Below, in pieces: positions 41,001 through 53,000 of a stretch of 64,000 bases of DNA. Made by a program: the position numbers and the translations under genes. Source of the stretch: Chlorocebus sabaeus (Eukaryota; Chordata; Mammalia; Primates; Cercopithecidae). The stretch is taken from the NCBI RefSeq assembly GCF_047675955.1, contig NC_132929.1, forward strand, positions 37,564,421-37,628,420, in the 5' to 3' direction. Each line of letters opens with the position of its first letter. Positions within the stretch are counted from its first letter, which is position 1. The notes beneath the pieces were generated by a model that saw only the letters and a program-made list of their open reading frames with translations, had not been told where the DNA came from and did not search any database.

Positions 41001-44000
41001 AGTTGCATCGTGGAATCTGAAACCTTATGAATGAATTTTTCATACAAACTAAAATCAATTAGTCCATCTTGCACTTTAAATGAACCCTTTAGACATGTAT
41101 GTTTTTCATCATCCATTGGAAATACTGCTTTATTGAATTATGCAAATCTTCCAAATGTCAAGTCATTTCATTATTTAATATCAAAACTCACATCTGTTAA
41201 TATTACCACCAATCTCATCAGAAAAGTCTTAAAGTACTACTGGGAAGCTGTCGATCTCAAGGTGACAAATACGAGTTTTCCAAAATTCTACTCAAGAGTT
41301 CAAATTTTATCATTGGCAACAAATACTGCCGGTTGCTTTTCCTTGAAGTGGTTTTGTTGAAGTGTCTACCAAACAACCAAATGTGAATAATGATAGTCTG
41401 TGATTCTTCCTAGTAAAAATAGTTTTCCAGAAAAAAGCAACTAGCTCAGCTCACGACTCAAACATCTGCACAAGTACTTTTCCTTGAAACAATCACCCTA
41501 CTTCAGTATGCAGAAATGCTGCAGGTATACTTTCTCTGCTGTTGCACAAAATATTAAAGAGACATGCTCACGGGGTGAAGTTCATTAAAATTTAAAACTT
41601 CCTACTTCATCAAGGGAATTCTTAAGTAAAAACTGGCAATTTTTTGTTTCATTTTGCTTACTGTGAGTGCATGGTAGAGAAGAACACAGTGACTACTACT
41701 ACAGTCTGGTGCCACTGCCTTGAATCACGCTAAGGCAGCCAGCTATTCTTACCCACTATTGCTTTTGCACCAGCAATGTAAATGTCAACAAAAGGAAAAA
41801 TCAAATAATGCTTAGTATTATTATGAAAATCATTTTGACTTTTTGAGAACCAATGATTTAGAATACAACAAAAACAAGAAGTAACATCAAATGAGGAAAT
41901 AATATACACTCAGAAACTGAAAGGAGGAAATGATCATGAAACACACGTTAAGTCCTAGCCAGCTGAATGAAGGTATCATCAACATAATAAACTATTCTCA
42001 TTTCAGAAGCACCAACATTCTGGACCTCATTTTTTATCTATACTAATGTGCCTTTTTAAAAAAACTGAATCAATGATGTTTTCTTTTATAGTGACGGCTG
42101 TTATAGCCTGCTATTTTTAACATTGCTGCCCAGACTACAGTAAGTTGGTTTGATTATAACCTACAAAACTGGACAGTGAGCCATGAGTATCTCCATGCTA
42201 TCTTTTATATTAAACAAGGTAACTAGCAGACAAATTAACACAAGCACACTTACAAAAGGAGTAGGTTTATTAGAACGGAAACTGCTTTCAGGGTAATTTC
42301 ACCTAATGCTGTGAAGTCTGTCATGGCAATTTCTCTTCCACTGGTCACATGAATCAACATATTAAAGTTCCCAACTACAGAGATAATTCTAACATGATGC
42401 TTATTGTTTATAAATTTCAAGATATAGACCCAATTGCCATTTAATTAAAACAAATTTTAAGTGTGATTGAGTTAATATAACAGCTCTTGAAGTATGATAT
42501 AAAACATAAAGTTTAACAAATCAGATTATGTAAAATACTAAGGAGTATTATTTTAATGTATTTGGTAGACTTCCTAGTATATAAAAGAAACATATTATAA
42601 ATACTAATACAAACAGTAAGCCTTTAATTTGCCTTTTGCAAAGCTTGAAATTTCAATATGCTGTACAGGACAGTAGTCTAGAGGTACCTCCAGAGCTACA
42701 ACAGAGGTGAAACGAATCAAAGCTCAGAGGAACATCTCCTGTCAAGGTTCTGAATTCAAAAGAAAAAATCCACTTTATTGCTTTCTACATTCCAAAACCA
42801 CCACTATCAGAAAGGAACTGCTTAATTCAGAAACTAATGAACTCTAGAACTAAAGTCAAAAGGGTAACCCAAATCTGGAAGTTATCTGTAGATCATACTC
42901 TAAGCTTCGTAAGAACAGTGAATCATGTTTGTTTACCCTACAAACATCCAGCATCATCCAGCACAGTGATCGCCACAAGAAGACACTCAAATATTTAGTG
43001 AATGAATAAATGACTACAGGTGAGGAAAAGGAAATAATGGTAAAGGGGGAAAACACAAATTACATTTCCATATTTTCTAAAAGGATGGCATGCCATCAAA
43101 TGGACTCCACCAAAAGCACAAGCATACACAAGAAAATGTTTATATAGTTGAATATAATTAATCATGCATACCCACCAGGCTTGATGTCCTTGTAAACAAA
43201 GTTTTCCAAGCCATATATGAACTCCCCTGAATGTGTGCCTGCATCCACATGGCAGCAATAACCAAAATGCAAAGCAATTTAAAGACACCTTTACTTTCAC
43301 ATGTAAAATATACCTAAATTTAATTTCAAATAATTAGAAATCATGTAACGGGATAATTAAAATTTGGTGACACCAAAACTATTTCTAAGGAAATATTCAC
43401 AGTGACACCATTTTCGTTCTTTCAACACACAAACTTCTTAACAATTAAAATTATAGTAATCATTTCAAATTATGTGAGGTAGGTAAATATCAATTACAGC
43501 TAATGGTTCACTGAAATTTTTGACAAGTTTTCAAACAGTGCAAAAATCCACTATTTTTGGTCTCTTTTTGCATGCCATTTTGCCCGTTTTCAGAATAAAA
43601 TATTACTGTGATACTTCACAGTAATTTTAGAGTCGGCTGAAATGACCTCATCTTACTTTAGCATGATCTGGACCCTTTAGATACACTGTCTGAATCCTTT
43701 ATATCCATTCTCAATAATGATGGCTAGATAGCATCTTCCACTTCGCTCTCCAAATCCAGTCTATTCTAGACAACACTGGAAGTTTAACTTTTTTAAATCA
43801 TAGCTCTGATCATGTCATTCCTTGGACTCTTAAAGAAAAAAAAAGGAATACTTACTCCCCGGCTGGCTACAGATGAAAGTTCACATTGTACAGGGTTAAG
43901 AATACAAGATCTAGAGCCAGACCAGGTTCAAATTCTAGCTCTACTATTTTCTAACTGTGCGACCTAGAAAAGTTATTTAACTTTCACTTAATTCACATAA

Positions 44001-47000
44001 AGTATTTTGGAGAGTGACTGATGAATAGTAAATGCTCAATAAATGTCAGCTACTTTCACTGTCATTACCATTAACATCATCAGAGCATGCAAATCTCTTA
44101 AAATTGACCTAAACTTAGCTTTCCAACCCTACATCCAACTACTCTCTATCAGACTCCCAAACTGTTAGCTGGCCCCACAGATGCTCTATGATCCCCACCT
44201 TCACTGTCTCCTCTACCTATGCCTTCTCTCCTTTCTGCAGATCCATCCTTTAAATCCAGTTGAAATATACACCTTCACAGTGTCTACCCTGATCTCTTTG
44301 GCCGAATATGACATGTTCTTTCTGAACTCCCATAAAACTGTCTGTGCCTCCCTGATGGGACTCAACACTTTCTCTTGCTTATTATTATGCAAATTTCTTA
44401 TTTGCTCAATTAAAATGTAAGGTCTTTGACAGGAAGGTCCAAGGACTCTCTAATTTTTCTGCTTGTAGACTGGCATCAGACTTTTTTCAAAAGAGCCTGG
44501 AAGCTAGAAAACATTGCCTTCAAAATTCTAATATTTAACCTAGCATTCTAACCCCAGACAAATCAAACAAGTGTAGAAGTAAAACACAAAGACATTCAGC
44601 CTTGAAAGAATTTTCGAAATTATATCCAGTGCATCCATTCTTAAAAGATTCTACATGTGCTCTAGGAAACTCTAGGAAAACAAATGAGTATACTAAGGAA
44701 GCAAAAAAGGCAAAGGGCCCAGGAAACATGGAATTAAATGCAGATGAGCAATTAAGACCGTCCTAAGATGACAACTGTGCAGCTGGTCTAAAAAACAATC
44801 AGTTCAGAGGGGGAACTCCAGGAGACAACAGGGTGGTAGACAGTACCAATAGATGGGTTTACACGATTGGAAAACACTATCAATACTCATATAGCAGACA
44901 AATTTCATGTAGCATGTGAAACAAAGATAAATTTACATAGAAGACTAAGCAAATAAGAAAGCAGCATTTACAAATTCAAGAAAAACAAAAGGTTGTATAA
45001 GAAAGGAAATACAGTCATAGTACATTGATATGATTTGGATATTAGTCCCTTCCAAATTTCATGTTCAAATGTGTTCCCAGTGTTGGAGGTGGGGCCTCAT
45101 GTGAAGTGACTACATCATGGGTGTGGGTCCATGCCTACTTCCACTTCACCTTCTGCCATGACTAAAAGCTTCCTGAGACCCTCACCAGGAGCAAGTGCTG
45201 GCACCATGCTTCCTATACAGCCTACAGAACTGTGAGCCAATTAAAACTCTTTTCTTCATAAATTATCCAGTCTCAGGTATTCCTTTATAGCAATGCAAAA
45301 ACTGCCTAACACACATATCATCTGACCTGCGCAGTGAATAATAATCGCATTGTCATAGTAATCTAAGTAGTGACTAGTAATTGGCCAAAAATTACGATAT
45401 ATCCCTATTATGAGAAAATGGGAAGGAGAATTCAGGGTGCAAGGAGATAGTAAGAGAAGTACACTCCTGGACTACCATAACAGGAAGTCCTAGATAATGC
45501 CCTATATTAATGAACTAGGTTAATGACACAACGTTAACATTGGTAAAAAATATTACTAACTCAAAGGAGTTGGTGTGGAGAGTAGCAAAGGATGAAACAA
45601 GGGACTGCCATTTTTTATCATGTCCTTTTGCCAAAACTATTGATTTTCAAGTATGTGTACATATTACTTTGATAAAATCCAACACCTTAAGTACAGAATC
45701 TAGCATTTGCGAATCTTTTGGCCTTACTGGGAATTTAATCTTTCTCTTTATGATGGCCTTCCAGAAATATAAACTCACTCCAATGAAATAAAAGGATAAA
45801 AATATCAGAGTTTATTTTTACATTTAAGCAAATTTTCTAGAAATGAACTCATAGTTTTATTTCAATTTTATTTTATTCCTATATGATAGTGGGAAACGGT
45901 ATATTTTTACCAAATAAAACAAGCTAAGTCAAAATTCTTTTTATGAGCAGATTAGCAAGATAATTTTGTTTTCATTTTTATCATCTGCTGCTTAGAGTTG
46001 AATCATCTCCTCTCCTTCCCTCTCTGAGTCCCTATACATGTGCAATGGTGCTTTTGTGCTTTTAATATTAACAAACAAGTAGAAAAATAAAGTATAATTA
46101 ATAACTATTAATAAGAGTAAAATGTGAAATATATAAAGGTCAGGGTTGTCCTCTATCATTCACGTGAATAATATTATTTGAAGATGTGACCCATATCCAT
46201 AGAAATGAGAAAATAAACTGCAACATTATTAAATGTGTTTCTTAACAGTTAAGAAAGAAAATGTAAATATACTTCCCAATTCCTGAATTCATCTTTTAGT
46301 CTCAAAACTCTTTTTGACAAATATAACATGTTAAAACTGAGTGTTAAAACAGTTTTACTTTTTGAATTTTAATTCTATATGAAAAAAACTTAAATTTTAT
46401 CATCCAAGAAGCTACAATGTCATTACTATATACAGCATATGCCTAACAGTTCTATTTATACAAAATTAATATTACAGATGTACATCCTTTATATCAAACC
46501 ATTCCTAATAGCCTCTTTGTCAGATCCAAATGTCTGTTTCCTCAGCACTGAAGACCCAGGAGTCAAAATTTCCTAAGTCTGAGGACAAAATGTGTGCATA
46601 ATAATCACATTACCAATTAAACTGTCAACCATGAAAACAAACGAGACTACATACCACGCCTTTTCTTACAGGTGACTGAAAACACTAAAATACTCGTTAG
46701 ACAAATACAAGCTATGCTCCATCTTTAAAAAAGGAGGAATTTAAGATTTGTTTCTAAATAATATATGTAACATTATGTAATTGTAAATGATAAATGCGTA
46801 ATTATATGTTATATCAATATCTAAGTATACATCAATATATACCTAATGATGAATATACATATGTTAATATCCTAATCTGAATAGTTTCAAGAAAAAAATG
46901 AAATTCTAGTGCTCTAGTCTTCATTTTTATAGGACTGCTTTTACATATATTAGCCAAAACTGAATATAAAGAAAAAAATCACACTTAATTGTCATGAAAC

Positions 47001-50000
47001 AAAACCATTCTCGGTTTGCTTTTTTGCCACGCAAAAGTAATACAAATAAAGAAAACTGTTTTCCTAAAAATATAGATACTTAAGCTTCAGCAGAAAGACA
47101 AAATAAGCTTATGTGTGAAAATAAGGGAAAAAAATGTTGAGTCTTTTAGAAAATTTCTTCCATTATGGTAACCTCTGTACTTTTAAATAGTAACTTTTAA
47201 TAAAAGAATCAGTATTTCTGCATAAGAAAAAAATACTTGGGGCAAGAATTTAAAACTTTGATTAAAAACTTTAAGGAAAAAGCTATTTTTAAAAAAGATT
47301 TCTAATTGATTCAATTAAATGACAACAGCTTAAGCTAGGAAAAGAAATTTTATATCTAAATAAAATTAACATCATTTCTAACTCAATATTTGCTTTATCT
47401 TTCGAGAGAGACCATCTTCATCATAAAAATATATACACATGCCACCAAACAACACAAAAATTATATAAAATGCTAATAACTCCTGTACCCTAATCAGCAA
47501 TTGCTAATTGACTTAAGAGAGATAAACATTAGAAGTCTGGAAAAGTCCTTCAATTCATCACTCTACAGACTACTCTTTTTCATCATATCCTTGTTCTTGC
47601 TCTATAAACCAAATCAAAGTCATCAGATTTATTTTTAGATAAAAACAAAAATGTAAACATAAGACAAGATGTTAAAATGTTAAAACCTGAAGAATCAAGT
47701 TTTGTTTTGTTTTTTTTGTTTTTTTAATATCCTGTACAATGTGAAGGGAGACAGCTAGCACTAGAATTACAGCAGCATTTCCTCTAAACATAATTTCACT
47801 ATAGCATTATGCTTAACCTCATTATCCAGCAAGAACACAGGTAAACATGCACACAAAGAAACTGTTAACATTTGCCCAAAATAAACAGACGTGCAAATAC
47901 AGAAAATTTGGAAAGTCTCCTAAAGTAGCACAATAAAAATGACTAATTAAGAAAGGTGGAAAAATCAAATTAGCAACATGATAAAACACTTACAGAAAAA
48001 AGGCAATTACTTTTTCCTAAAAGTGAGTCATGAAAATATAACCAATATTTTGAGATTTAAAAAACATTTATTTCTTTAGAACTTCAACTTACGAAGGCTT
48101 ATGAAAGCATCTTCTTTAAAGGATATTAAATATATCTAAAATACAGGTATGTCTAAGTTTATCTCAAACAAACTTTTTACCTTTTTCTGCTGCTTTTTGA
48201 AGGGCTTCTTCAATTCGGGATAGCTCTTTCTGTTTAACATCCTGCAAGGATTTTTCTTCTTTTTCAGCATCATACTTAATACCTAAAAATATAGTCAATT
48301 CACACAAAAATAAATGAAATTCATAAACAAACGGAAAAAGTTCAGCCGCATTATGACTGTGTAAGTGTGTAATCTTGCTGCAATACAAAAATACTTTCAC
48401 ATTTTTAGTTTTATGAAATGTTTAAACATAAATTATTCCTATTCACTTACAAAAAACTTAAATACGAAAAGGAGGAGGGAGGAAAAGAAATTACAGGTAG
48501 AAAGGCAGGTAGGAAAAAGGGAGAGAGGAGAAGGGTGAGAACAAAGATAAGAAGTAGGAACAGAAGGAAGACAGAAAGTACACCAGAATATTGCTCTGTC
48601 AGTGGTAAATTTTGAGTAACTACAAAATAATTTAATATCCAATACTACCTGGGGACAATATAGATTGATTTTTTAAACTTTCAGAAAGTAATTCAGAATA
48701 TGCATCAACAATCATAAAATATATAAGCCCTTTTTATCTAGTAATGTCATTTCTGATTATGCAATCTAAGGAAATAACACAAAAGAACAAAAAAGATCCA
48801 TAATGACATATTTATAGTATTGACTACAATGACATATTTATACTACTGACTATAGTATTGACTAGTATTTTTAGCATTAACTATAAAGCAAAAAATAGTA
48901 GGTAGCCCACAACAGAATACCATAAAGCCTTTCAAAACTGTCACTGTCACCGTGAAAACTGTGAAACATATCAAAAATGTATATAATAAAAGGCCAAGTC
49001 AATGTTGTATATATAATGTGGTAACAGCTACTGAAAATCAGGTATGCATAAGCTAAAGACTGAAAAGCAAAAAGTAAAAATAAAAATTTTATTTGTACAA
49101 TGGTTGAGCAATTGCACATTCTCAATTTTTCCCTAAAACATCCAAACTTTTCTTAACATTATAGTGTTACTATAAATGAAAAAATAATAGTAAAGATATT
49201 AAACATCACTACTTTAAAACACTAAAAATTAAAATACTGTCATTTCTAAGGAAAAAATTACCAATTTTACACATTTTTGAGAGAACATTCACTCAAAATC
49301 AGAAGCAACAAAATAGGAAAAAAATAAATTTTTGAATCTTGAAATCTGGAGATTAACACATCAGGATATTTTTAAAGATTTATTTAGGCCGGGCGCGGTG
49401 GCTCACGCCTGTAACCCCAGCACTTTGGGAGGCCAAGACGGGTGGATCACGAGGTCAGGAGATCAAGACCATCCTGGTTAACACAGTGAAACCCCGTCTC
49501 TACCAAAAATACAAAAAAGAAAAATTAGCCGAGCGTAGGGGCGGGCGCCTGTAGTCCCAGCTACACCGGAGGCTGAGGCAGGAGAATGGCGTGAACCCAG
49601 GGGGCGGCGCTTGCAGTGAGCTGAGATCGCACCACTGCACTCCAGCCTGGGCCACAGAACGAGACTCCGTCTCAAAAAAAAAAAAAAAAAAGATTTATTT
49701 TACTTCATTTATTATCAGTAAATCTGCCTAATGCAGCTCAACAGGAAGCCTTAGTTGCAAAACAAGTACTCATAGAAAATAGAATAAATTGCAAAAATGA
49801 ATTAAATTTTCAACAACAAAAATACTTCATACACAAATGTGGTAAGACATATGTGCATACATATATAAAATGTATGCATACATGTGCATCTATGTATGAT
49901 TCATTTATTTAAATTACTTTCTATCTTAATAAATACATGTATTAAAATACTTAACTCAGGTAACAATTTAATTTCAATGTGATGTTACTGAATGGTTATA

Positions 50001-53000
50001 ACCTAAAATAACGTACTTGCTCCAGGGACAACAAGCAGGTATAATCCTTCTAGAGTCGCAACAACTGCTTCTCCATAAAGGTTTTTCCAAGGAATCTTCA
50101 AAGTTAATTTATCTAAAGAAACATAATTTCAACCTTAAATTCTTATTTGACTGCTCAAGAAGACATAAATTTCTCACTTTCCATTAAGAGAAAAAGCATA
50201 AAAAACTCTTCATGCATATAGTATGTATATCACTCAGAAAAAATGAAAAAACTCCAACACTAAAGTTTACAAAGGTCTTTTCCACATAATATTACTATTA
50301 AGTGAATATTCACATTGTAATCTCTATTTTTCAATATAAAATATTTTGATAACCATTATCCATTTAATATTCAAAAACTGTAAAAGGAATAAGTCAGCTA
50401 TTATTTCAATCTTGAAAAAAAGCAAAGTCAGCCCTAGATAAGTTAAATTAATTGCTTAAGTCTATCTAGTGAGTTAAGCAGTGATGAGATTATTAGTAAG
50501 GATGCTGCACCAGATTTGGTGCACGACAACAGCTGATAGTCTTAATATTGCACATGCTTTCTATCCACATCAACAAATAAATCTTTACAGATCAATAGTA
50601 AAATAATATCTGCACAAGCTACCAGGAATTGAAGCAGTAACACAGAGAAGAGATGCAAAGGAACTTTGTGCAAATGGAATTTTGATAGCATATCAAATTA
50701 TCACAGCAGGAAGAGGCTAGCTCTAAAGGCAAGGCATACTGTACTATGAATAGTGTTAGGAGTCACAGGCAACTCAGACCAGTTATATTCCAAATATCTA
50801 CTTATAAATCACTTAGAAGACAGAACTCCAAGTTCTCTCTTGGAAACAACGGTATTCATGTCAGGTCCTCCTGAGATGAGCCCACAAAAACTTTCACTCA
50901 TGACACAGGTGAACTATGGCCCTAATATTACTGTCTCAAGTTTGGGGTTTTACGGGGGAAAAGCCGGTTCAGGGCAGACAAGAGAAGACCAAAGGGGCAT
51001 GCTCTCAGCTAAATTTTGAAACAAGCAAAACCTATCAAATCTTTCCATGTTTCTTTCCCTAATCTCTAGTATTCCCTTTTTCCAGGTCTCCAGGCAGCAA
51101 AATGTCCCCAATCTGCCTTGCTATAGCAATTCTATCCAAACCTTTCCTACACACAAGTTTTACATGTTCCAAAATAAAATACCTTCCTTCATCATAATTT
51201 TTAAAATTATATTTAAAATCTACAGGTCTCTCAGAGATACTAATCAAGATTTTCAGAAGAAAAGAATTTGATTGAACTAAATCATGCTTGTATGTGAGTA
51301 ATTAAGTCACTTACACCACCAGAATCACTGGTGGTTTTTCATTTAAAATCATTCTTAAATGAAAATGCTCAAAGTTCAAAGAACTGAAAAACAGTATAAC
51401 AAACTAAAGAGAAAATAACTACCTTTTTTTATGGAAATTTTTTAATTTTTTTAAATTTTTAAGAAAAAGGATAACTCAAGGGCACCCACAAATATCTCTA
51501 GCTCTTAGAAAAACAAATCACACTTGAGCTTAATTAAGCCACACTGACCCTACAGGTTAGATATAATATTTTAACCTAAGGAGAAATTTAACAACTAATA
51601 TAAATGCTCTGTAAACCAAAAAAAAAGGTAGTTATAAAGACAATATACTTTGCATACTTATTTGTAAAGGGTCTCTCATTAACTCACTGGGTAGCACTGA
51701 AGGAAGTCATTAAATCTTTGTGTACTTTAAAAGCAAAAACAACAAATTCTGAACCATTAGAAACCTCCTCCAAAATATAAATCTAGTTGTAAGAATATAA
51801 TAAGTAATGCAAAATCTCTTTAGTCAGCTATAATTCATCCAGGATGCTGGAAATACAATTTTCATCTATGTTCTAATTTTAGATGTCTACAACTTCCTTG
51901 AAGACAAAGATATCACCTTCATCCTTGCATCTCTCACAGCACTTGCATAGTCTTGTACATAACATGTGCATAAATATTTCAAAAGTAAAATAACAAATGA
52001 ATGGCTGCAACTTCTATATTCTAGGATTTCAGTTAAGCATATACGGCCACAATACTTCTAGAGCACTGCTACACATCACCACCACATTCAGAGCTATTTA
52101 ACAAACAAAAAAGATGACACATGCCTAAACATGCTTTTCATCTAAGAAAATTTATTCTGTTTCAAGAGACAAAAACATAAAAATATTCTTATATATTAAA
52201 AGGAAACATATATGTCATATAAAATGACCCAAACAGAATTATCCAAATAATTGCTAAGAGATGCTAGAGTAATGAAAGACAAAGCCTTCCTATAATACAG
52301 AATATTGAATAAAGAATAAAAGTGATATGGTGTAGTAGCAGGGTGATGAAGTTGGGAGAAAGGATGTAGCATAAGTAAAATTATAAGAGTAAGTCATTTT
52401 GGGTTGTAATTTATATATTTTTTAAAGTAAATCCTAAACATAAAACCTGAAACTATAAAATTCCTAGAGGAAAAACTCATCTGGACATCAGCCTAGGCAA
52501 AGAATTTATGACAAAGACCCTAAAAGCAAATGCAAGAAAAACAAAATTAAACAAGTGGGACTTAACTAAGAAGCTTCTAGGCCAAGCGTAGTGACTCACA
52601 CCTGTAATCCCAGCATTTTAGGAGGCCAAGGCAGGTAGATCACTTGAGCCAAGGAGTTCAAGAATGGCATGGGCAACATGATGAAACCCTATCTCTACAA
52701 AAAACACAAATATGAGCCAAGCATGGTGACACACCCGTCGTTTCAGCAACTTGGGAGGCAGAGGTGGGAGCAACCCTTGAGCCCAGGAAGTTGAGGCTGC
52801 AGTAAGCCATGACTGTGCCACTACATTCCAGGCTGGGCAACAGAGCAAGACTTTGTCTCTAAATTAATTAATTAATTAATCTTTAAAAAGTAAAAATAAA
52901 AATCATCTGCACAGCAAAAGAAATAATCAACACAGTAAACAGACAACCTATAGAAGGGTAGAAAATATTTGCAAATTATGCCTCCAACAAAGGACAAATA

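Larger units (their letters stand above)
38629..43175 (-). other. VPS13C intron 6
   Basis: Separates the two cassette exons. Contains an 18-bp repeat pair (38793-38810 and 38833-38850, one mismatch), an L2 and a hAT fossil. No recognised element in 38870-39200 or 41860-43175. Confidence 0.8.
43239..48180 (-). other. VPS13C intron 5
   Basis: Contains an L2 split by a MIR and a MaLR LTR. The 2.8 kb from 45320 to 48180 is AT-rich sequence in which I see no recognisable element. Confidence 0.8.
48283..50016 (-). other. VPS13C intron 4
   Basis: Contains a G/A-rich stretch (48463-48580), a 26-bp tandem duplication and an AluY. The rest is unassigned. Confidence 0.8.

Noticed and set aside
41031..41360. 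109-codon plus-strand ORF in intron 6
   Set aside because: Falls inside the hAT-like fossil. It has no splice support, and I could not recognise a transposase motif in this frame.
44450..45020. Possible further LINE sequence between the L2 and the MaLR LTR
   Set aside because: It has the general look of an old LINE 3' UTR, but I could not match any phrase to a family, so it is left unassigned.
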